A stretch of DNA of 64,000 nucleotides, taken from contig JACRBL010000036.1 of assembly GCA_016234485.1 (NCBI GenBank), positions 1 through 64,000 on the forward strand, written 5' to 3'. Source of the DNA: Chloroflexota bacterium. GTDB taxonomy: Bacteria > Chloroflexota > Anaerolineae > Anaerolineales > Villigracilaceae. This document shows, in pieces, positions 35,351-44,891 of this stretch (its first letter is position 1; every line of letters begins with the position of its first letter). The notes beneath the pieces were generated by a model, which did not search any database, had not been told where the DNA came from, and saw nothing but the letters and a program-made list of their open reading frames with translations. A program made the translations under genes and the position numbers.

Positions 35351-37050
35351 GCGGTCTCGGTTCCCTCAGACGGACGGAAGGTGAGCATCTGCTGGATCTG
35401 ATCGGCGTTGCCCAATTGGGCGGCACGATAGAGCGGGTTTTGCGCGCGGTTGATCTCGTCTGGATGATCGAGATAGGCCTGCGCCATGTTAGCGGTGGCT
35501 TCGGGATATTGCGCCGCGAAGGCATTCGGATCGAAGCCCTGCGCCGAGATGTGCGGTGAGAGACCGTCGAAGCCGCGCTGGAAATCCTCGCGCGAGCCGT
35601 GGAAGTTGGATTGGATGGCGTTGTTCACGGTAGGAGAAAAGTCGTAGTCAACAACTTGCGTCTGTGTTTGCGCTTGTGCTTGTGCTTGTGTTTGGGTTGG
35701 CTGGGGCTGGGCGCCATCGAAGCGTTGCATGCGCTCGCCCAGTTCGGCCTGGCGCGCGGACAATTCCTGCTCGTTCGCGAGCGAACGGTTGTATGCCGCG
35801 GGGGCCTTCAAGCCCAGGGCGTCGAAGATCCCGGTGCGCTGGGTCAGTTGTTGCGCGCTGCCCAGGTGACTCAGGGCGGCTTCACTGCCCGTTGTGCCTG
35901 CTCCGCCAGCGCCACCAGCAATCGCGCCAGTTCCTCCTGCGGCCGCGCCTCCTGCCGCGCCCACGCCGCTGGCGGCCAAGGCCGCGATGGAGGCCACCTG
36001 CTTCACGGCCTGGAATAATTTCCCGACCGCGTCTGCGGTGGTGGTAATCGTCATCTTGCCGAGGATGCCCGCGATGGAAAGCAGGAGGCCGGTCGCGCCC
36101 CATAGCCAGATCACGCGGATCACCGCGGACAGTAATCCCTGCTGGCCAAGGTAGGTACTGGCGGCCAGCCCGGCCTTGAAGACTCCGCCTGCCGCCACCG
36201 GTAACAGGGCAATTACGATCACGGCCTTCAACCACAAGGCGCGCAACCAGGTCGCCTGCGGAAGAACGCTGGCGATGGCCAGGGTGGGACCAAGCACAGC
36301 CAGCACAAACAAAACGGCATTGGCAGAGGCGAAAGCGAACAACATCCCGCCGATCGCCACCAGCGAACCCAGCGCGAGGGCAATGGTAATGAGACTGCCA
36401 AGGAAGGTCAGGTTGGCAATGCCCAACGTCACCGAGGTGGCGGTGGTGGATTGCACGAATTCCACCGCCAGCGCAGCCGTCTCGCCGATGACCTTGCCCA
36501 CCATCCACCAACCGAGTTGGACGATCAGGTCAAGCAGGGGACCCGCGGCGACAGCCAGCGCGCCTGCCGTGACCCAATCGCCAACGACGCGCAGGCCGCT
36601 GTCGTCATCACCGAGCAGACGGCCCCAGTGATAAAGCCCCAGTCGCAGGAGGAACAAGGCCGGGGCGAGCGCGGCCGCGACCGGCAGGCTGGATTGGGCG
36701 ACCTTGCTGTAATCGCCCTGGCTGGGAGCCTGGATGATCTCGCCGATCACGCTTGTCCAGCGCGCCACCTCCTCACTCATGGCGTTGATCTCGATCTCGA
36801 CGGCCTTGTTGAAAATATTGGCGAGAGCCTGGGAGATCGTTTCGGCGGGAAAGACGAGGTGGTAGAAAATCTCGGTGATGCTCGTCCCGCCGCCGCCATC
36901 AGGAGTCGGGGTCGGCGAGGGAGTGGGCGAAGGCGTCGCGTCGTAGGGCGCGCCGAGCGCTTGCGCCGGGCGGGCAGACGCACCGAGGAAACTCAACGAG
37001 ACGAGTCCCAGAAACAGAAAGAGCAGGATGAAGGGGCGGGCTTTTTTCAT
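35347..37050 (-). CDS. VirB6/TrbL-like polytopic membrane protein (567 aa)
   Basis: A signal peptide (MKKARPFILLFLFLGLVSLS) is followed by a short Pro/Thr-rich linker and at least six membrane segments between about 110 and 365. A Gly/Ala-rich stretch and a Gln-rich tail (about 455-475) end the protein. The layout matches VirB6/TrbL inner-membrane channel proteins. The ATG at 37050 follows a frame that is open 15 codons further. Confidence 0.7.
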   Translation of the reverse strand: MKKARPFILLFLFLGLVSLSFLGASARPAQALGAPYDATPSPTPSPTPTPDGGGGTSITEIFYHLVFPAETISQALANIFNKAVEIEINAMSEEVARWTSVIGEIIQAPSQGDYSKVAQSSLPVAAALAPALFLLRLGLYHWGRLLGDDDSGLRVVGDWVTAGALAVAAGPLLDLIVQLGWWMVGKVIGETAALAVEFVQSTTATSVTLGIANLTFLGSLITIALALGSLVAIGGMLFAFASANAVLFVLAVLGPTLAIASVLPQATWLRALWLKAVIVIALLPVAAGGVFKAGLAASTYLGQQGLLSAVIRVIWLWGATGLLLSIAGILGKMTITTTADAVGKLFQAVKQVASIAALAASGVGAAGGAAAGGTGAIAGGAGGAGTTGSEAALSHLGSAQQLTQRTGIFDALGLKAPAAYNRSLANEQELSARQAELGERMQRFDGAQPQPTQTQAQAQAQTQTQVVDYDFSPTVNNAIQSNFHGSREDFQRGFDGLSPHISAQGFDPNAFAAQYPEATANMAQAYLDHPDEINRAQNPLYRAAQLGNADQIQQMLTFRPSEGTETA

Positions 37051-37949
37051 AGATGAGCGAGGGCGTGCGGAGAGAGGGTGTGTTTGTCGAAGCATACGTT
37101 TTGGTATCCACAGGCGCTACAGGTTGAAGGATAGTGTAGGGCGTTCAACGGAGGATGAGGTCCGTTTTTGGCGAGATGGGACAGCGACTGCACGAGGCGT
37201 TCGAGATCGCCGTCCGCCAGAAGCGGGTCGTGATGGTCGGCCTCCCCCGTTTCACGGTCCAGAGCGAACACGAGCGGGGAGTTCGGCCAGGGCTGGTCGC
37301 CGGGCGGACTGCTCCGTCGCAGGAGGGCGAAGCGCAGTTCATCCTGCTGGCGGCGTTGGACGAATAAACCGAGGCGGGTTTCCGTCACATGGCCGATCGC
37401 CAGTTTCCAGACCCAGGTCTCGAATTGAAGCGGGATGCGGATGCCGGGCAGGGTGAGCGAGACCGTTTCGCAGGACAGGGTGAAATCCGCGTCGGGCGCG
37501 ATGCCCATGCCGCGCCGCCAATCCTGCGAGAGATACGCCCAGACGCGGACGTAGCCAAACAGGTTGCGCCAGTCGCCGCCGAGGTTTTGGATCGCGTTCT
37601 GCGAGCCGAAGCGCAGACCGGCGGGGATGCTCCCGCCGCGAAAGAGGGGCAGGAGTTCGGGCGCGGGGATCGGGTGAAGCGCGCGCCAGGCCTTGACCTC
37701 CTGCACGTATTTCTTGATCTCGTCCATCAGGCCGCCGAAGCCGTACCGATTGAGATGGTCGGCCAGGGTTCCGCCGGAGGTCAGGTCTTGTAGCGATTGC
37801 CAAACGGGATCGAAGGGCGGAGTTGGATCTGCGCCTGCCAGCCACCAACGCGCCGCGGCCGGGCAGAAGGCGTACGCCAGCGCCGAAAGGATGGGATGGC
37901 CGCGCGGGTTCTTGCGGTGGAGCAGGGCGCGGAACAGGTCAGTGAACAT
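37047..37949 (-). CDS. Hypothetical protein with C-terminal CxxC-x5-C motif (300 aa)
   Basis: The C-terminal PSTCSACGYQNVCFDK resembles the iron-sulfur cysteine cluster at the end of Cas4/Dna2-type nucleases. An early Cys (FCPAAARWW) could be the fourth ligand. A clear PD-(D/E)xK core is not obvious to me, so nuclease function is only a hypothesis. It is translationally coupled to the VirB6-like gene. Confidence 0.5.
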   Translation of the reverse strand: MFTDLFRALLHRKNPRGHPILSALAYAFCPAAARWWLAGADPTPPFDPVWQSLQDLTSGGTLADHLNRYGFGGLMDEIKKYVQEVKAWRALHPIPAPELLPLFRGGSIPAGLRFGSQNAIQNLGGDWRNLFGYVRVWAYLSQDWRRGMGIAPDADFTLSCETVSLTLPGIRIPLQFETWVWKLAIGHVTETRLGLFVQRRQQDELRFALLRRSSPPGDQPWPNSPLVFALDRETGEADHHDPLLADGDLERLVQSLSHLAKNGPHPPLNALHYPSTCSACGYQNVCFDKHTLSPHALAHL

Positions 37950-38334
37950 GCCAACACAGGAATAGAAAGGGAATTGTGCGCCACGCGGCGGGGGCGAGGA
38001 GATTGGTCGCGGGTTGCTTGCGAATCAGTCTCCAGGCGAGTTGGAGGAGACTTGTGAAAAAGAAGGTGAGGAACATCAGGGGGAGCGCCTGGGTTGAGGT
38101 TTCCACAGGCAATGCCCACAGCAGGGCGATCCAGAGTTTGGCATCCCCCGCGCCCATCCAGCCGTTTGTCCAGGTGAGGAACAAACCAATGCTTGCAAAC
38201 CAGATTTCGGGGGAAGCGGGGAAATGCGCGATAAGACCCGCCAGAATTATTGGGAGGGTAGCCCAGTTTGGGATACGGCGCGTGCGCAGGTCGTACAGGC
38301 TGATGGCGAGAACGTAAAGAAGCAACCGGGTCAT
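37939..38334 (-). CDS. A24-family prepilin peptidase (131 aa)
   Basis: YDLRTRRIPNW contains the first catalytic Asp and WMGAGDAKLW the second (GAGD), with membrane segments between. A short TadV/CpaA-type enzyme expected to process Flp-type prepilins such as that at 51290-51469. I start at MTRLLLY; a frame open 25 codons upstream has no ribosome site. Confidence 0.82.
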   Translation of the reverse strand: MTRLLLYVLAISLYDLRTRRIPNWATLPIILAGLIAHFPASPEIWFASIGLFLTWTNGWMGAGDAKLWIALLWALPVETSTQALPLMFLTFFFTSLLQLAWRLIRKQPATNLLAPAAWRTIPFLFLCWHVH

Positions 38335-38386
38335 TGGTTGCGGATGATAGGGGAATTCAGTTGGGGGTGGGGGGGAACTGTCGGAA

Positions 38387-38432
38387 AGAAGAGAAGAATC
38401 TCCAAACAATTTTCTGCAGATTATTCTCTTCT
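38387..38432. repeat. 13-bp inverted repeat upstream of the prepilin peptidase
   Basis: AGAAGAGAAGAAT (38387-38399) and ATTATTCTCTTCT (38420-38432) are complementary except for one position. It lies where the GC-rich backbone gives way to AT-rich cargo, so it may be a regulatory site or an end of the inserted block. Confidence 0.45.
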
Positions 38433-38434
38433 GT

Positions 38435-38653
38435 TTATTTAGCAGTTTCTGTCTGTGTCAATATTACCTTTACATAATTAATCAATGGATTATCAGAGAC
38501 TATCTCACCAGCTAGCAGTTTTTGTCTGGTCTGATGTACCCATTTTGCACGATCTGAATCACTGTTTAATTCACTGGGTAATGAAAAGGTTCTCTGTAAA
38601 TTATGCGCACAGACTCTTTCGCGAGTAGTGTAATATTGTTTCTGTAATTTCAA
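38435..38653 (-). CDS. Small hypothetical protein (72 aa), uncertain
   Basis: A charged small frame (MKLQKQYYTTRERVCAHNLQ onward) in AT-rich DNA between the prepilin peptidase and IS256, with no family match. It could be a real accessory gene, a fragment, or chance. Confidence 0.35.
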   Translation of the reverse strand: MKLQKQYYTTRERVCAHNLQRTFSLPSELNSDSDRAKWVHQTRQKLLAGEIVSDNPLINYVKVILTQTETAK

Positions 38654-38709
38654 GAAAAGAGTAGGTCAAATGTTATCCTTGCGGTTACCACACCAAAAAG
38701 GAGTAACAC

Positions 38710-39876
38710 ATGACCTACCGCGAAGATTTTACTCTACCAGCAGAATTGCTGGAGCAGGTACAAGAGCAAGGATTGAATGTTCTGCCTGAGTTGATCCGAG
38801 TGATCATCAACACCGCAATGCAAGCTGAACGGACAGAGTATTTGAAGGCGGCACCTTATCAACATAACCCAGAGCGCAATGGTCATGCGAATGGCTTCAA
38901 GCCCAAGACCATGCGTACACGAGTGGGCGAGATCACCTTTGCAATCCCACAGGTACGGGAGGGCGGCTTCTACCCGCAGGCTCTTGAAAGAGGCTTGCGG
39001 AGTGAACGAGCGCTGACCCTTGCACTGGCAGAAATGTACGTGCAAGGCGTATCAACCCGCAAGGTGAAAGCGATCACCGAACAATTATGCGGCGTGGACA
39101 TCTCGTCCTCACAAGTCAGTCGTGCCGCCGCCGAGATGGACAGTGAACTAGAGAAATGGCGGGAACGTCCGCTGGGCGAATACCCGTATCTGTTCCTGGA
39201 TGCATATTACGAACAGGTCCGAGAGGATGGACAGGTGCGTCATCTGGCAGTTCTAGTGGCTGTGGCGGTCACTCCGACTGGGAAACGGGAGATCTTGGGC
39301 GTTTCCGTGTCCCTGAGCGAACATGAGGTGCATTGGCGAGCCTTCCTCGAAAGCCTGAAAAAACGTGGACTGGGCGGCGTGCAGTTAATCACCAGCGATG
39401 ATCATGCCGGTCTACGTGCTGCTCGCCTGGCTGTCTTTGGCGCTATTCCCTGGCAGAGATGTCAGTTTCATTTGCAGCAGAATGCCCAGGCGTATGTGCC
39501 ACACAAAGACATGCAGTCCGAAGTCGCCGAGGATATTCGAACCATCTTCCATGCACCTGACCGAGCCACGGCAGACGCTTATCTCGCCAAAACCATCTTG
39601 AAGTACGAAAAGACCGCTTCCCGTTTGTCCAGTTGGATGGCTAGCAACCTGCCAGAAGGATTGATGGTTTTTTCCTTTCCGGGAGGTTTTCGACGTCTGT
39701 TGCGCACGACAAATGGCGTGGAAAGACTCCACCGAGAAGTCCGACGCAGGGCGCGTGTCATCAGCATCTTCCCGAACAAAGCTTCCTGCTTGAGATTGGT
39801 TTCAGCAGTGCTCAGCGAGATCAGCGAGGAGTGGCTGACTGGAAGAACTTATATATGTTTTGATGGTACAACTTAA
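38710..39876 (+). CDS. IS256-family transposase (388 aa)
   Basis: A mutator-type transposase with the three acidic residues in FLDAYYEQV (Asp), ITSDDHAGLRAA (Asp) and the NGVERLHREVRRRARVIS region (Glu). AAAGGAG precedes the ATG. Full length. It lies 5 bases from the end of hamB. I could not see matching terminal inverted repeats by eye, so the IS limits are uncertain. Confidence 0.92.
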   Translation: MTYREDFTLPAELLEQVQEQGLNVLPELIRVIINTAMQAERTEYLKAAPYQHNPERNGHANGFKPKTMRTRVGEITFAIPQVREGGFYPQALERGLRSERALTLALAEMYVQGVSTRKVKAITEQLCGVDISSSQVSRAAAEMDSELEKWRERPLGEYPYLFLDAYYEQVREDGQVRHLAVLVAVAVTPTGKREILGVSVSLSEHEVHWRAFLESLKKRGLGGVQLITSDDHAGLRAARLAVFGAIPWQRCQFHLQQNAQAYVPHKDMQSEVAEDIRTIFHAPDRATADAYLAKTILKYEKTASRLSSWMASNLPEGLMVFSFPGGFRRLLRTTNGVERLHREVRRRARVISIFPNKASCLRLVSAVLSEISEEWLTGRTYICFDGTT

Positions 39877-39880
39877 TTGA

Positions 39881-42718
39881 TCACAAAACGCAACGATGAC
39901 TTTGACCGAATTTACAGAAAATACCTTGCACTATCATTTCGATTTCCAAGAAGCCGTGTTGGTTATAGGCTTGCCACATCCGCAAGGCTCGAAAATAATC
40001 TACACCCGATATCATTGCTGCTTTATTTATCCAATTGGGATAATCTGGTTGACTAAAATAATTTGTCCTAACAAGATTCAAACGATCACGGAAAAGTGCG
40101 CTTGAATTGGGGACCAACATATGTCGTTTATGATATGCAGCCAAAGTTCTTGTCAGAATTTGCCCAGAGTTAAAGTTATCCTCATTGTATTCAGCTAGTA
40201 AAGATGTAAGAACTAAGTCGTTTTTGGATGCTTCAAAAGGATTTAAGTCACCAGCAATAATAGTATCTATAAAAGTCTCAACTGGGCTACGAACCTCGAT
40301 AGCAGCATCTTGTTCCCCCATCACTTGATACTGAGCCAACGCCGGAGATGGATCTAAATCCATTGTAACCGATGCGAAATAAGGGTCATCACTTACTAAG
40401 ATTGCAAGTCCCTGATTTGCGAATCCGGGTCGGCCTGCACGGCCAAAACTGTTTAATATCATCGAATTAATACGAGACACGCCGGCAATTCCATCAGCTC
40501 TTTGATCTCTTGCGTCGCCAATAGATGTTCCAGCGATTACTACAGCAATTGCTGGGAGGTTTAAACCCTGGGCGAGTGTACCAGTTGCAATCATTAAAGG
40601 TGATTTTTTATCAAGAAACATCCATTCCGAGGCGGCTTGTTCAGTTTGTAACATTGCACTTGAGTGCACTGCTATTCCTCGGCGAAGTAGATCCCGTAAA
40701 ATAGTGGCTCTTCCAAGCTCTGCATCTGAGATAGCCAGCCAAGCCTCTACTACCTCAGGAAAAGAGCCATCAACCCCTATGGCATTTGGCATAAGACCAT
40801 TAATTTTATCTGCTGCACTGAATGTGTGATGGCGGCTTGAGAGTATGAAACATATCGTTGGCATATTGGATTTGGCAAATGTTTCTGCTAATTGTCTGGC
40901 AGAAGTGTTTTTCCAACTTTCGATTGAATAGGCATATCGGTTATTCCGTCTCGATACAAAAGCAGTAAAACTTATTGGCAAGGCTGTAATTCTATAATCG
41001 GGTATTCCATCCATTGTCCAAGGACCAGACAATCCTGCTATCATGGCTAAAGGAGCAGAAAACTCTTGTTTCACTCGTCTAACAGGCAAATTCCGTAGCA
41101 TTTCAGCCGCTCGCTCGTAACCATGACGAAATCCTGTTTGATCTAAAAGGAGAAGACCTCGCATTGTACGTGAGGGTCGCCACTTAACAATGAGAGGCAC
41201 GGCATTTGTGTCATGGATTAAAGATAACCACTCTGCTAATTGCTCGGGGTTACCAACCATCGCCGACATTAAAATAAAGTGTAGAGTTCTTCCTACAAAT
41301 GACAATTGTGAAATAAGAATATCCGCTGTGATACCGCGACTTTTATCATTCAGAAGATGGCATTCGTCAAAAATACATAATGTACAATGAGCAAATATTT
41401 CTGGGTATAGTCTTAATGCCAACGAGCATTTTTCTGGCGTCATCACGGCAACAAAGTTTGAATCCTGAATATTGATTTGTTCTTCTGATAGGGTCGTGTA
41501 TTCTTCGTTTCCTATGAATGCCCTAACGGTAATATTCTGAAATGGTTGCAAGGCATATGAGAGATCGCGACGCACTTGATAAACTAATGCGTTTGTAGGT
41601 GCTAAGTAAAGCACCCATCCGGAACTGAGAGCATGTGTAATTGCTAGTTCCGCGATGTAGCTTTTGCCACTCCCTGTCGGCATAGAAATAACTGCATCCC
41701 TGTTTGGCCCTGGCAAACAATTCCTGATGTACTCAATGGCCGATGGCCATAAAAAAGGCCGGCCTGGTCGCCGATCATCACCCCGAGCCCTGAAATTTAA
41801 GTATTCAGCAAATTCCTGTTGAAAATCCCCTCCTTTTTCTTGAGGGGGAAGGACTTTGTGTATTAATGATCTTTGGCTTGTTCTATCTATTGCAGCGAGT
41901 AACAAACAGCTAAGGTGATAGACATCAGCAAATTCTGTGTTTACAGTACGATCTGTTGTAAAGGTAGCTCTAAGGTTTTGTAATGTTCCGAGTGCTGCGT
42001 CAAGGCCATTTTCGTTATACCCACCCAGCCAATCCAGATAAGCATCAATACCCTCGGCTAATCGAAAATAAAAACCGGCTCGAATTTTGTGAACCAATAA
42101 GTTCGGATCTGCGGGGCTAACCGGATAACCCGTAACAGAAACGGGATTTGGGGATTTTCGAGGTTGGCGTACATTTCCACTGCAAAAGAGCATCAACCTT
42201 GATAGAAGCGCTTTGGCATTGTTTAATCGTCCTGTGTATATTTCGGTGGGCAATTCGTTGACAACATCAGGCAGTCTCAACTCATTTACAACCGCAACAG
42301 CATTAATATCATATCCTCCTATCATATAAAGCAGAGCCGCTTCAATCATTAAGTATATTGGCTCCTGAAGGATAGGGTCATCCAATTGTTGTGGGTCTGG
42401 CTGAAAGCGGTAAAACTTGGCCAAGAGATATAGAGCTTCGGCGGCAACGAATGCACATGCAGTTTCCACCTCTGTTGCTGGGACTTGACCATTTAGACGA
42501 TCAAACACGGCCACACTTTCCAAAGCATCAACCATCTGGCGCAACAATCTTTGCGCATTTTCCAAATCGAGAGTGCTATTGTCATCTAATTCTAAATTTA
42601 ACTGAGTGCGTACAACATAAAAATAAGCGGTTGAAAGCGCCCTTCTACAAGCAACCCGATCTATATCAGGTAGATCAGGGAGCGAATCGATTAATCGACG
42701 GGCATATTCATCAAACAT
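39881..42718 (-). CDS. hamB: Hachiman-like helicase HamB (945 aa)
   Basis: A superfamily 2 helicase with Walker A MPTGSGKSYI (about 338-347), DECH box IFDECHLLND, TG motif and motif VI NSFGRAGRPGFANQ. An N-terminal helical region of about 320 aa precedes the motor. It overlaps the upstream nuclease gene by one base (TAATG), the hamA-hamB layout of Hachiman, where HamB senses damaged or phage DNA and releases the HamA nuclease. AbpAB has a related design, so Hachiman-like is the safer name. Confidence 0.72.
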   Translation of the reverse strand: MFDEYARRLIDSLPDLPDIDRVACRRALSTAYFYVVRTQLNLELDDNSTLDLENAQRLLRQMVDALESVAVFDRLNGQVPATEVETACAFVAAEALYLLAKFYRFQPDPQQLDDPILQEPIYLMIEAALLYMIGGYDINAVAVVNELRLPDVVNELPTEIYTGRLNNAKALLSRLMLFCSGNVRQPRKSPNPVSVTGYPVSPADPNLLVHKIRAGFYFRLAEGIDAYLDWLGGYNENGLDAALGTLQNLRATFTTDRTVNTEFADVYHLSCLLLAAIDRTSQRSLIHKVLPPQEKGGDFQQEFAEYLNFRARGDDRRPGRPFLWPSAIEYIRNCLPGPNRDAVISMPTGSGKSYIAELAITHALSSGWVLYLAPTNALVYQVRRDLSYALQPFQNITVRAFIGNEEYTTLSEEQINIQDSNFVAVMTPEKCSLALRLYPEIFAHCTLCIFDECHLLNDKSRGITADILISQLSFVGRTLHFILMSAMVGNPEQLAEWLSLIHDTNAVPLIVKWRPSRTMRGLLLLDQTGFRHGYERAAEMLRNLPVRRVKQEFSAPLAMIAGLSGPWTMDGIPDYRITALPISFTAFVSRRNNRYAYSIESWKNTSARQLAETFAKSNMPTICFILSSRHHTFSAADKINGLMPNAIGVDGSFPEVVEAWLAISDAELGRATILRDLLRRGIAVHSSAMLQTEQAASEWMFLDKKSPLMIATGTLAQGLNLPAIAVVIAGTSIGDARDQRADGIAGVSRINSMILNSFGRAGRPGFANQGLAILVSDDPYFASVTMDLDPSPALAQYQVMGEQDAAIEVRSPVETFIDTIIAGDLNPFEASKNDLVLTSLLAEYNEDNFNSGQILTRTLAAYHKRHMLVPNSSALFRDRLNLVRTNYFSQPDYPNWINKAAMISGVDYFRALRMWQAYNQHGFLEIEMIVQGIFCKFGQSHRCVL

Positions 42719-43614
42719 TACTGCAAACCTCTTGCAAAGTTTCGCATTTCATCGCTGATTCCATCGAAGAAATCATCAAATTCGACAAGAATATGAGGCA
42801 TGATTATGATATTTGACCTGTCGAATATCATGCATTTTGGCTTTAGGTTTCGAAAAGACGGGCGGGGATTTGTCCAGTTAATTTGGTTGTTATTGTTATA
42901 ATGATAATGTGGGTTAGGTAAGTAAGTTCTCTCCCTTTTCCAAAAGGATGCAGAAATTTTGGATTGTTGATCAGGAGATAAGGCGTTGCGCATTATTTGT
43001 ACAGATTGACGAATCCTTGCAGAATGTTTCCCGCCATCAACCTCTTTAAAAAATGCAACCGCATCATTGATGGCATCATTTGGTCTGTCCCTATACGCTT
43101 TTGATTCCACTAATGACAGTCCAAAAATATTATCCCTTTCATACATTGCAGCAATATCCAAACCGTGATCTTTAGTAATGACATGGGCATAATCTAACGC
43201 GACGATATTTCCGTTTGGATGAAGCTCCCTGCGCCGTGCTGCAACTGCCATACACATATGCCATAAACCCTCCGCGATCCACGGATTACGTTCGTGGGAT
43301 TTCCGATCATAGGATAGGTTGTTATCTTCTCCAATTATAGTTATGACACTTTCCAGAATCTCGAGACGATCTTGTTGTGTGTTTTCAAGGGCCGCTTGTA
43401 TTTGAAGGATTGCATTTATTGCACTTACTCGTAAGCCTACTAAATAATGGGCAACAGATTGGCGAGTGACTTGATCATCATTCCACCCGTCAATTAATAT
43501 AACACGATGGGTATCGGATTCCTGCAACGTAAGACGTAAAACACATTCAAGATGTGCAATAGCACTCTCGATTGCAGTTCCAATTTGATTTGATAAGCTC
43601 AACATTGTCTCCAT
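42718..43614 (-). CDS. hamA: Hachiman-like effector nuclease HamA (298 aa)
   Basis: The centre fits the DUF1837 nuclease: GLDIAAMYERDNIFGLSLVE with D153, then E170-S-K172, a PD-(D/E)xK active site. A conserved DAINDAVAFFKEV follows. The N-terminal 110 residues are helical and the C-terminus is variable. It would degrade DNA in the cell when released by HamB. No promoter was identified in the 190-base gap upstream. Confidence 0.68.
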   Translation of the reverse strand: METMLSLSNQIGTAIESAIAHLECVLRLTLQESDTHRVILIDGWNDDQVTRQSVAHYLVGLRVSAINAILQIQAALENTQQDRLEILESVITIIGEDNNLSYDRKSHERNPWIAEGLWHMCMAVAARRRELHPNGNIVALDYAHVITKDHGLDIAAMYERDNIFGLSLVESKAYRDRPNDAINDAVAFFKEVDGGKHSARIRQSVQIMRNALSPDQQSKISASFWKRERTYLPNPHYHYNNNNQINWTNPRPSFRNLKPKCMIFDRSNIIIMPHILVEFDDFFDGISDEMRNFARGLQ

Positions 43615-43805
43615 TAATCGACCTCTGCAAACTGATATAGCATGATGGACACATACATCAGGAAAACAGACTATTTCCCCTATAGTTTATAACAAACTCC
43701 AAATAAATTCAAAGCAAATTAGAATGGCGAATTGAAAGGCGATGCGGAAAACAGGAGGCTCAGTTCCTTGACTCTCGAACAACTGTTCTACTATAATCCC
43801 AACCT
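43615..43805. promoter_or_regulatory. Divergent intergenic region with leaderless promoter
   Basis: TTGACT (43768-43773) and TATAAT (43792-43797) are 18 bases apart and the ATG of the next gene begins 9 bases after the -10 box. Transcription would start at or within a few bases of the ATG, so the mRNA would be leaderless. A hamA promoter should lie on the other strand, but I cannot define it. Confidence 0.6.
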
Positions 43806-44225
43806 ATGTCTATCTGGAATCGCCTCCTGTACCTGATAGGCAAGCGTCCAACGCCCGGCCCTCGTACCTATCATGTGGATGTCAGCGAAAGCTTGCAGGT
43901 CACCCTGTCCACCCTAGCCCAAGACGAAGGCCGCCCTGAACACGAATTGATTCCTGAACTCCTGAACGCCGGCCTACAACAATACACTACCAATGAAAGA
44001 CTATGGAAAAAATGGGAAAGCCTCTCGCCGCGTGAAAAGGATGTGGCCGCCCTGGTCTGCCTGGGATACACCAATCGCGAGATCGCCGCGCGCTTGAATA
44101 TCTCTCCCGAAACGGTCAAGGATCGGTTGGAGACGGCGCTGCAAAAATTCCATATCACCAAACGTACTGAACTCAGGGTCTTGCTCGCCAATTGGGATTT
44201 CAGCGAGTACGAACGCCAGAGATAG
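43806..44225 (+). CDS. Regulator with ribbon-helix-helix-like N-terminus and LuxR HTH (139 aa)
   Basis: The N-terminal 20-55 (YHVDVSESLQVTLSTLAQDE) looks like a ribbon-helix-helix. The C-terminal LSPREKDVAALVCLGYTNRE and IAARLNISPETVKDRLETAL is a LuxR/GerE helix-turn-helix. A candidate regulator of the replication genes downstream. The promoter arrangement suggests a leaderless transcript. Confidence 0.8.
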   Translation: MSIWNRLLYLIGKRPTPGPRTYHVDVSESLQVTLSTLAQDEGRPEHELIPELLNAGLQQYTTNERLWKKWESLSPREKDVAALVCLGYTNREIAARLNISPETVKDRLETALQKFHITKRTELRVLLANWDFSEYERQR

Positions 44226-44329
44226 CCCGCCCCCTCCAATCTCCCCCACATGCAGTACCCCCACATCACCCCCATCTGCTACCCAGGTGGGGGCTGTTTG
44301 TTTCTTCGGGTGGGGATTATTCTCGCGGC

Positions 44330-44860
44330 ATGGAACTCCTGCCCGTTCTTCAAACCGGTCGCCTGATCGTTCTCTGCGCCCCGCACGCCGCGCGTGACGA
44401 GAGCGCGCGCCTCGCCGCCGAACTCGCCCTGCGCGGCGCGGTCACTATGCTGGACGGCGGGAATCGCTTCCTCCCGTACCGCGTCGTGCATCTGCTCCGC
44501 CGAAAAACCGTGAACGTGGCCGCCGCCTCAAATCGGCTTTTCGTCCGCCGCGCCTTCACCTGTTATGAAATGAATTCCCTGTTGGCGGACACTCCCGCTC
44601 TCCATCAACCCTGTCTGATCTTCGACCTGTTGAACACCTTCTTCGATGATCACGTCCCCATCCACGAAACGGATCGTCTCTTGAAATCCTGCCTTGGGCA
44701 AATTCACCGCCTGCGATTGTCCGCGCCAGTCGTTGTCACCATCGCGCCGCCACTCGTGGAAGAGCGCGCCTTCCTCATCGAACAAGTCTGCGCCAGCGCC
44801 GATCATCTCCTCCACCTCGCTCCACCCATATCTCCCATCTGTCAACCGCCTCTCTTCTGA
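44330..44860 (+). CDS. Hypothetical protein, possibly RecA-like fold (176 aa)
   Basis: The beta-alpha pattern GRLIVLCAPHAARDESARLA, AVTMLDGGNRFLPYRV and CLIFDLLNTFFDDH suggests a P-loop-like fold but the Walker A lacks a clear GKT. I start at ATG 44330 (MELLPVLQ). Function unknown; adjacent to the polymerase. Confidence 0.55.
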   Translation: MELLPVLQTGRLIVLCAPHAARDESARLAAELALRGAVTMLDGGNRFLPYRVVHLLRRKTVNVAAASNRLFVRRAFTCYEMNSLLADTPALHQPCLIFDLLNTFFDDHVPIHETDRLLKSCLGQIHRLRLSAPVVVTIAPPLVEERAFLIEQVCASADHLLHLAPPISPICQPPLF

Positions 44861-44891
44861 ACACTGAAAACTGATAACTGCTGACTTCCCC

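Noticed and set aside
35640..35700. Gln-rich coding repeat (QTQAQAQ) in the VirB6-like gene
   Set aside because: This is simple low-complexity protein sequence, with no sign of a DNA-level function.
35347..38334. Complete type IV secretion system
   Set aside because: No VirB4, VirD4 or relaxase gene is visible, so only partial similarity to conjugation machinery can be claimed.
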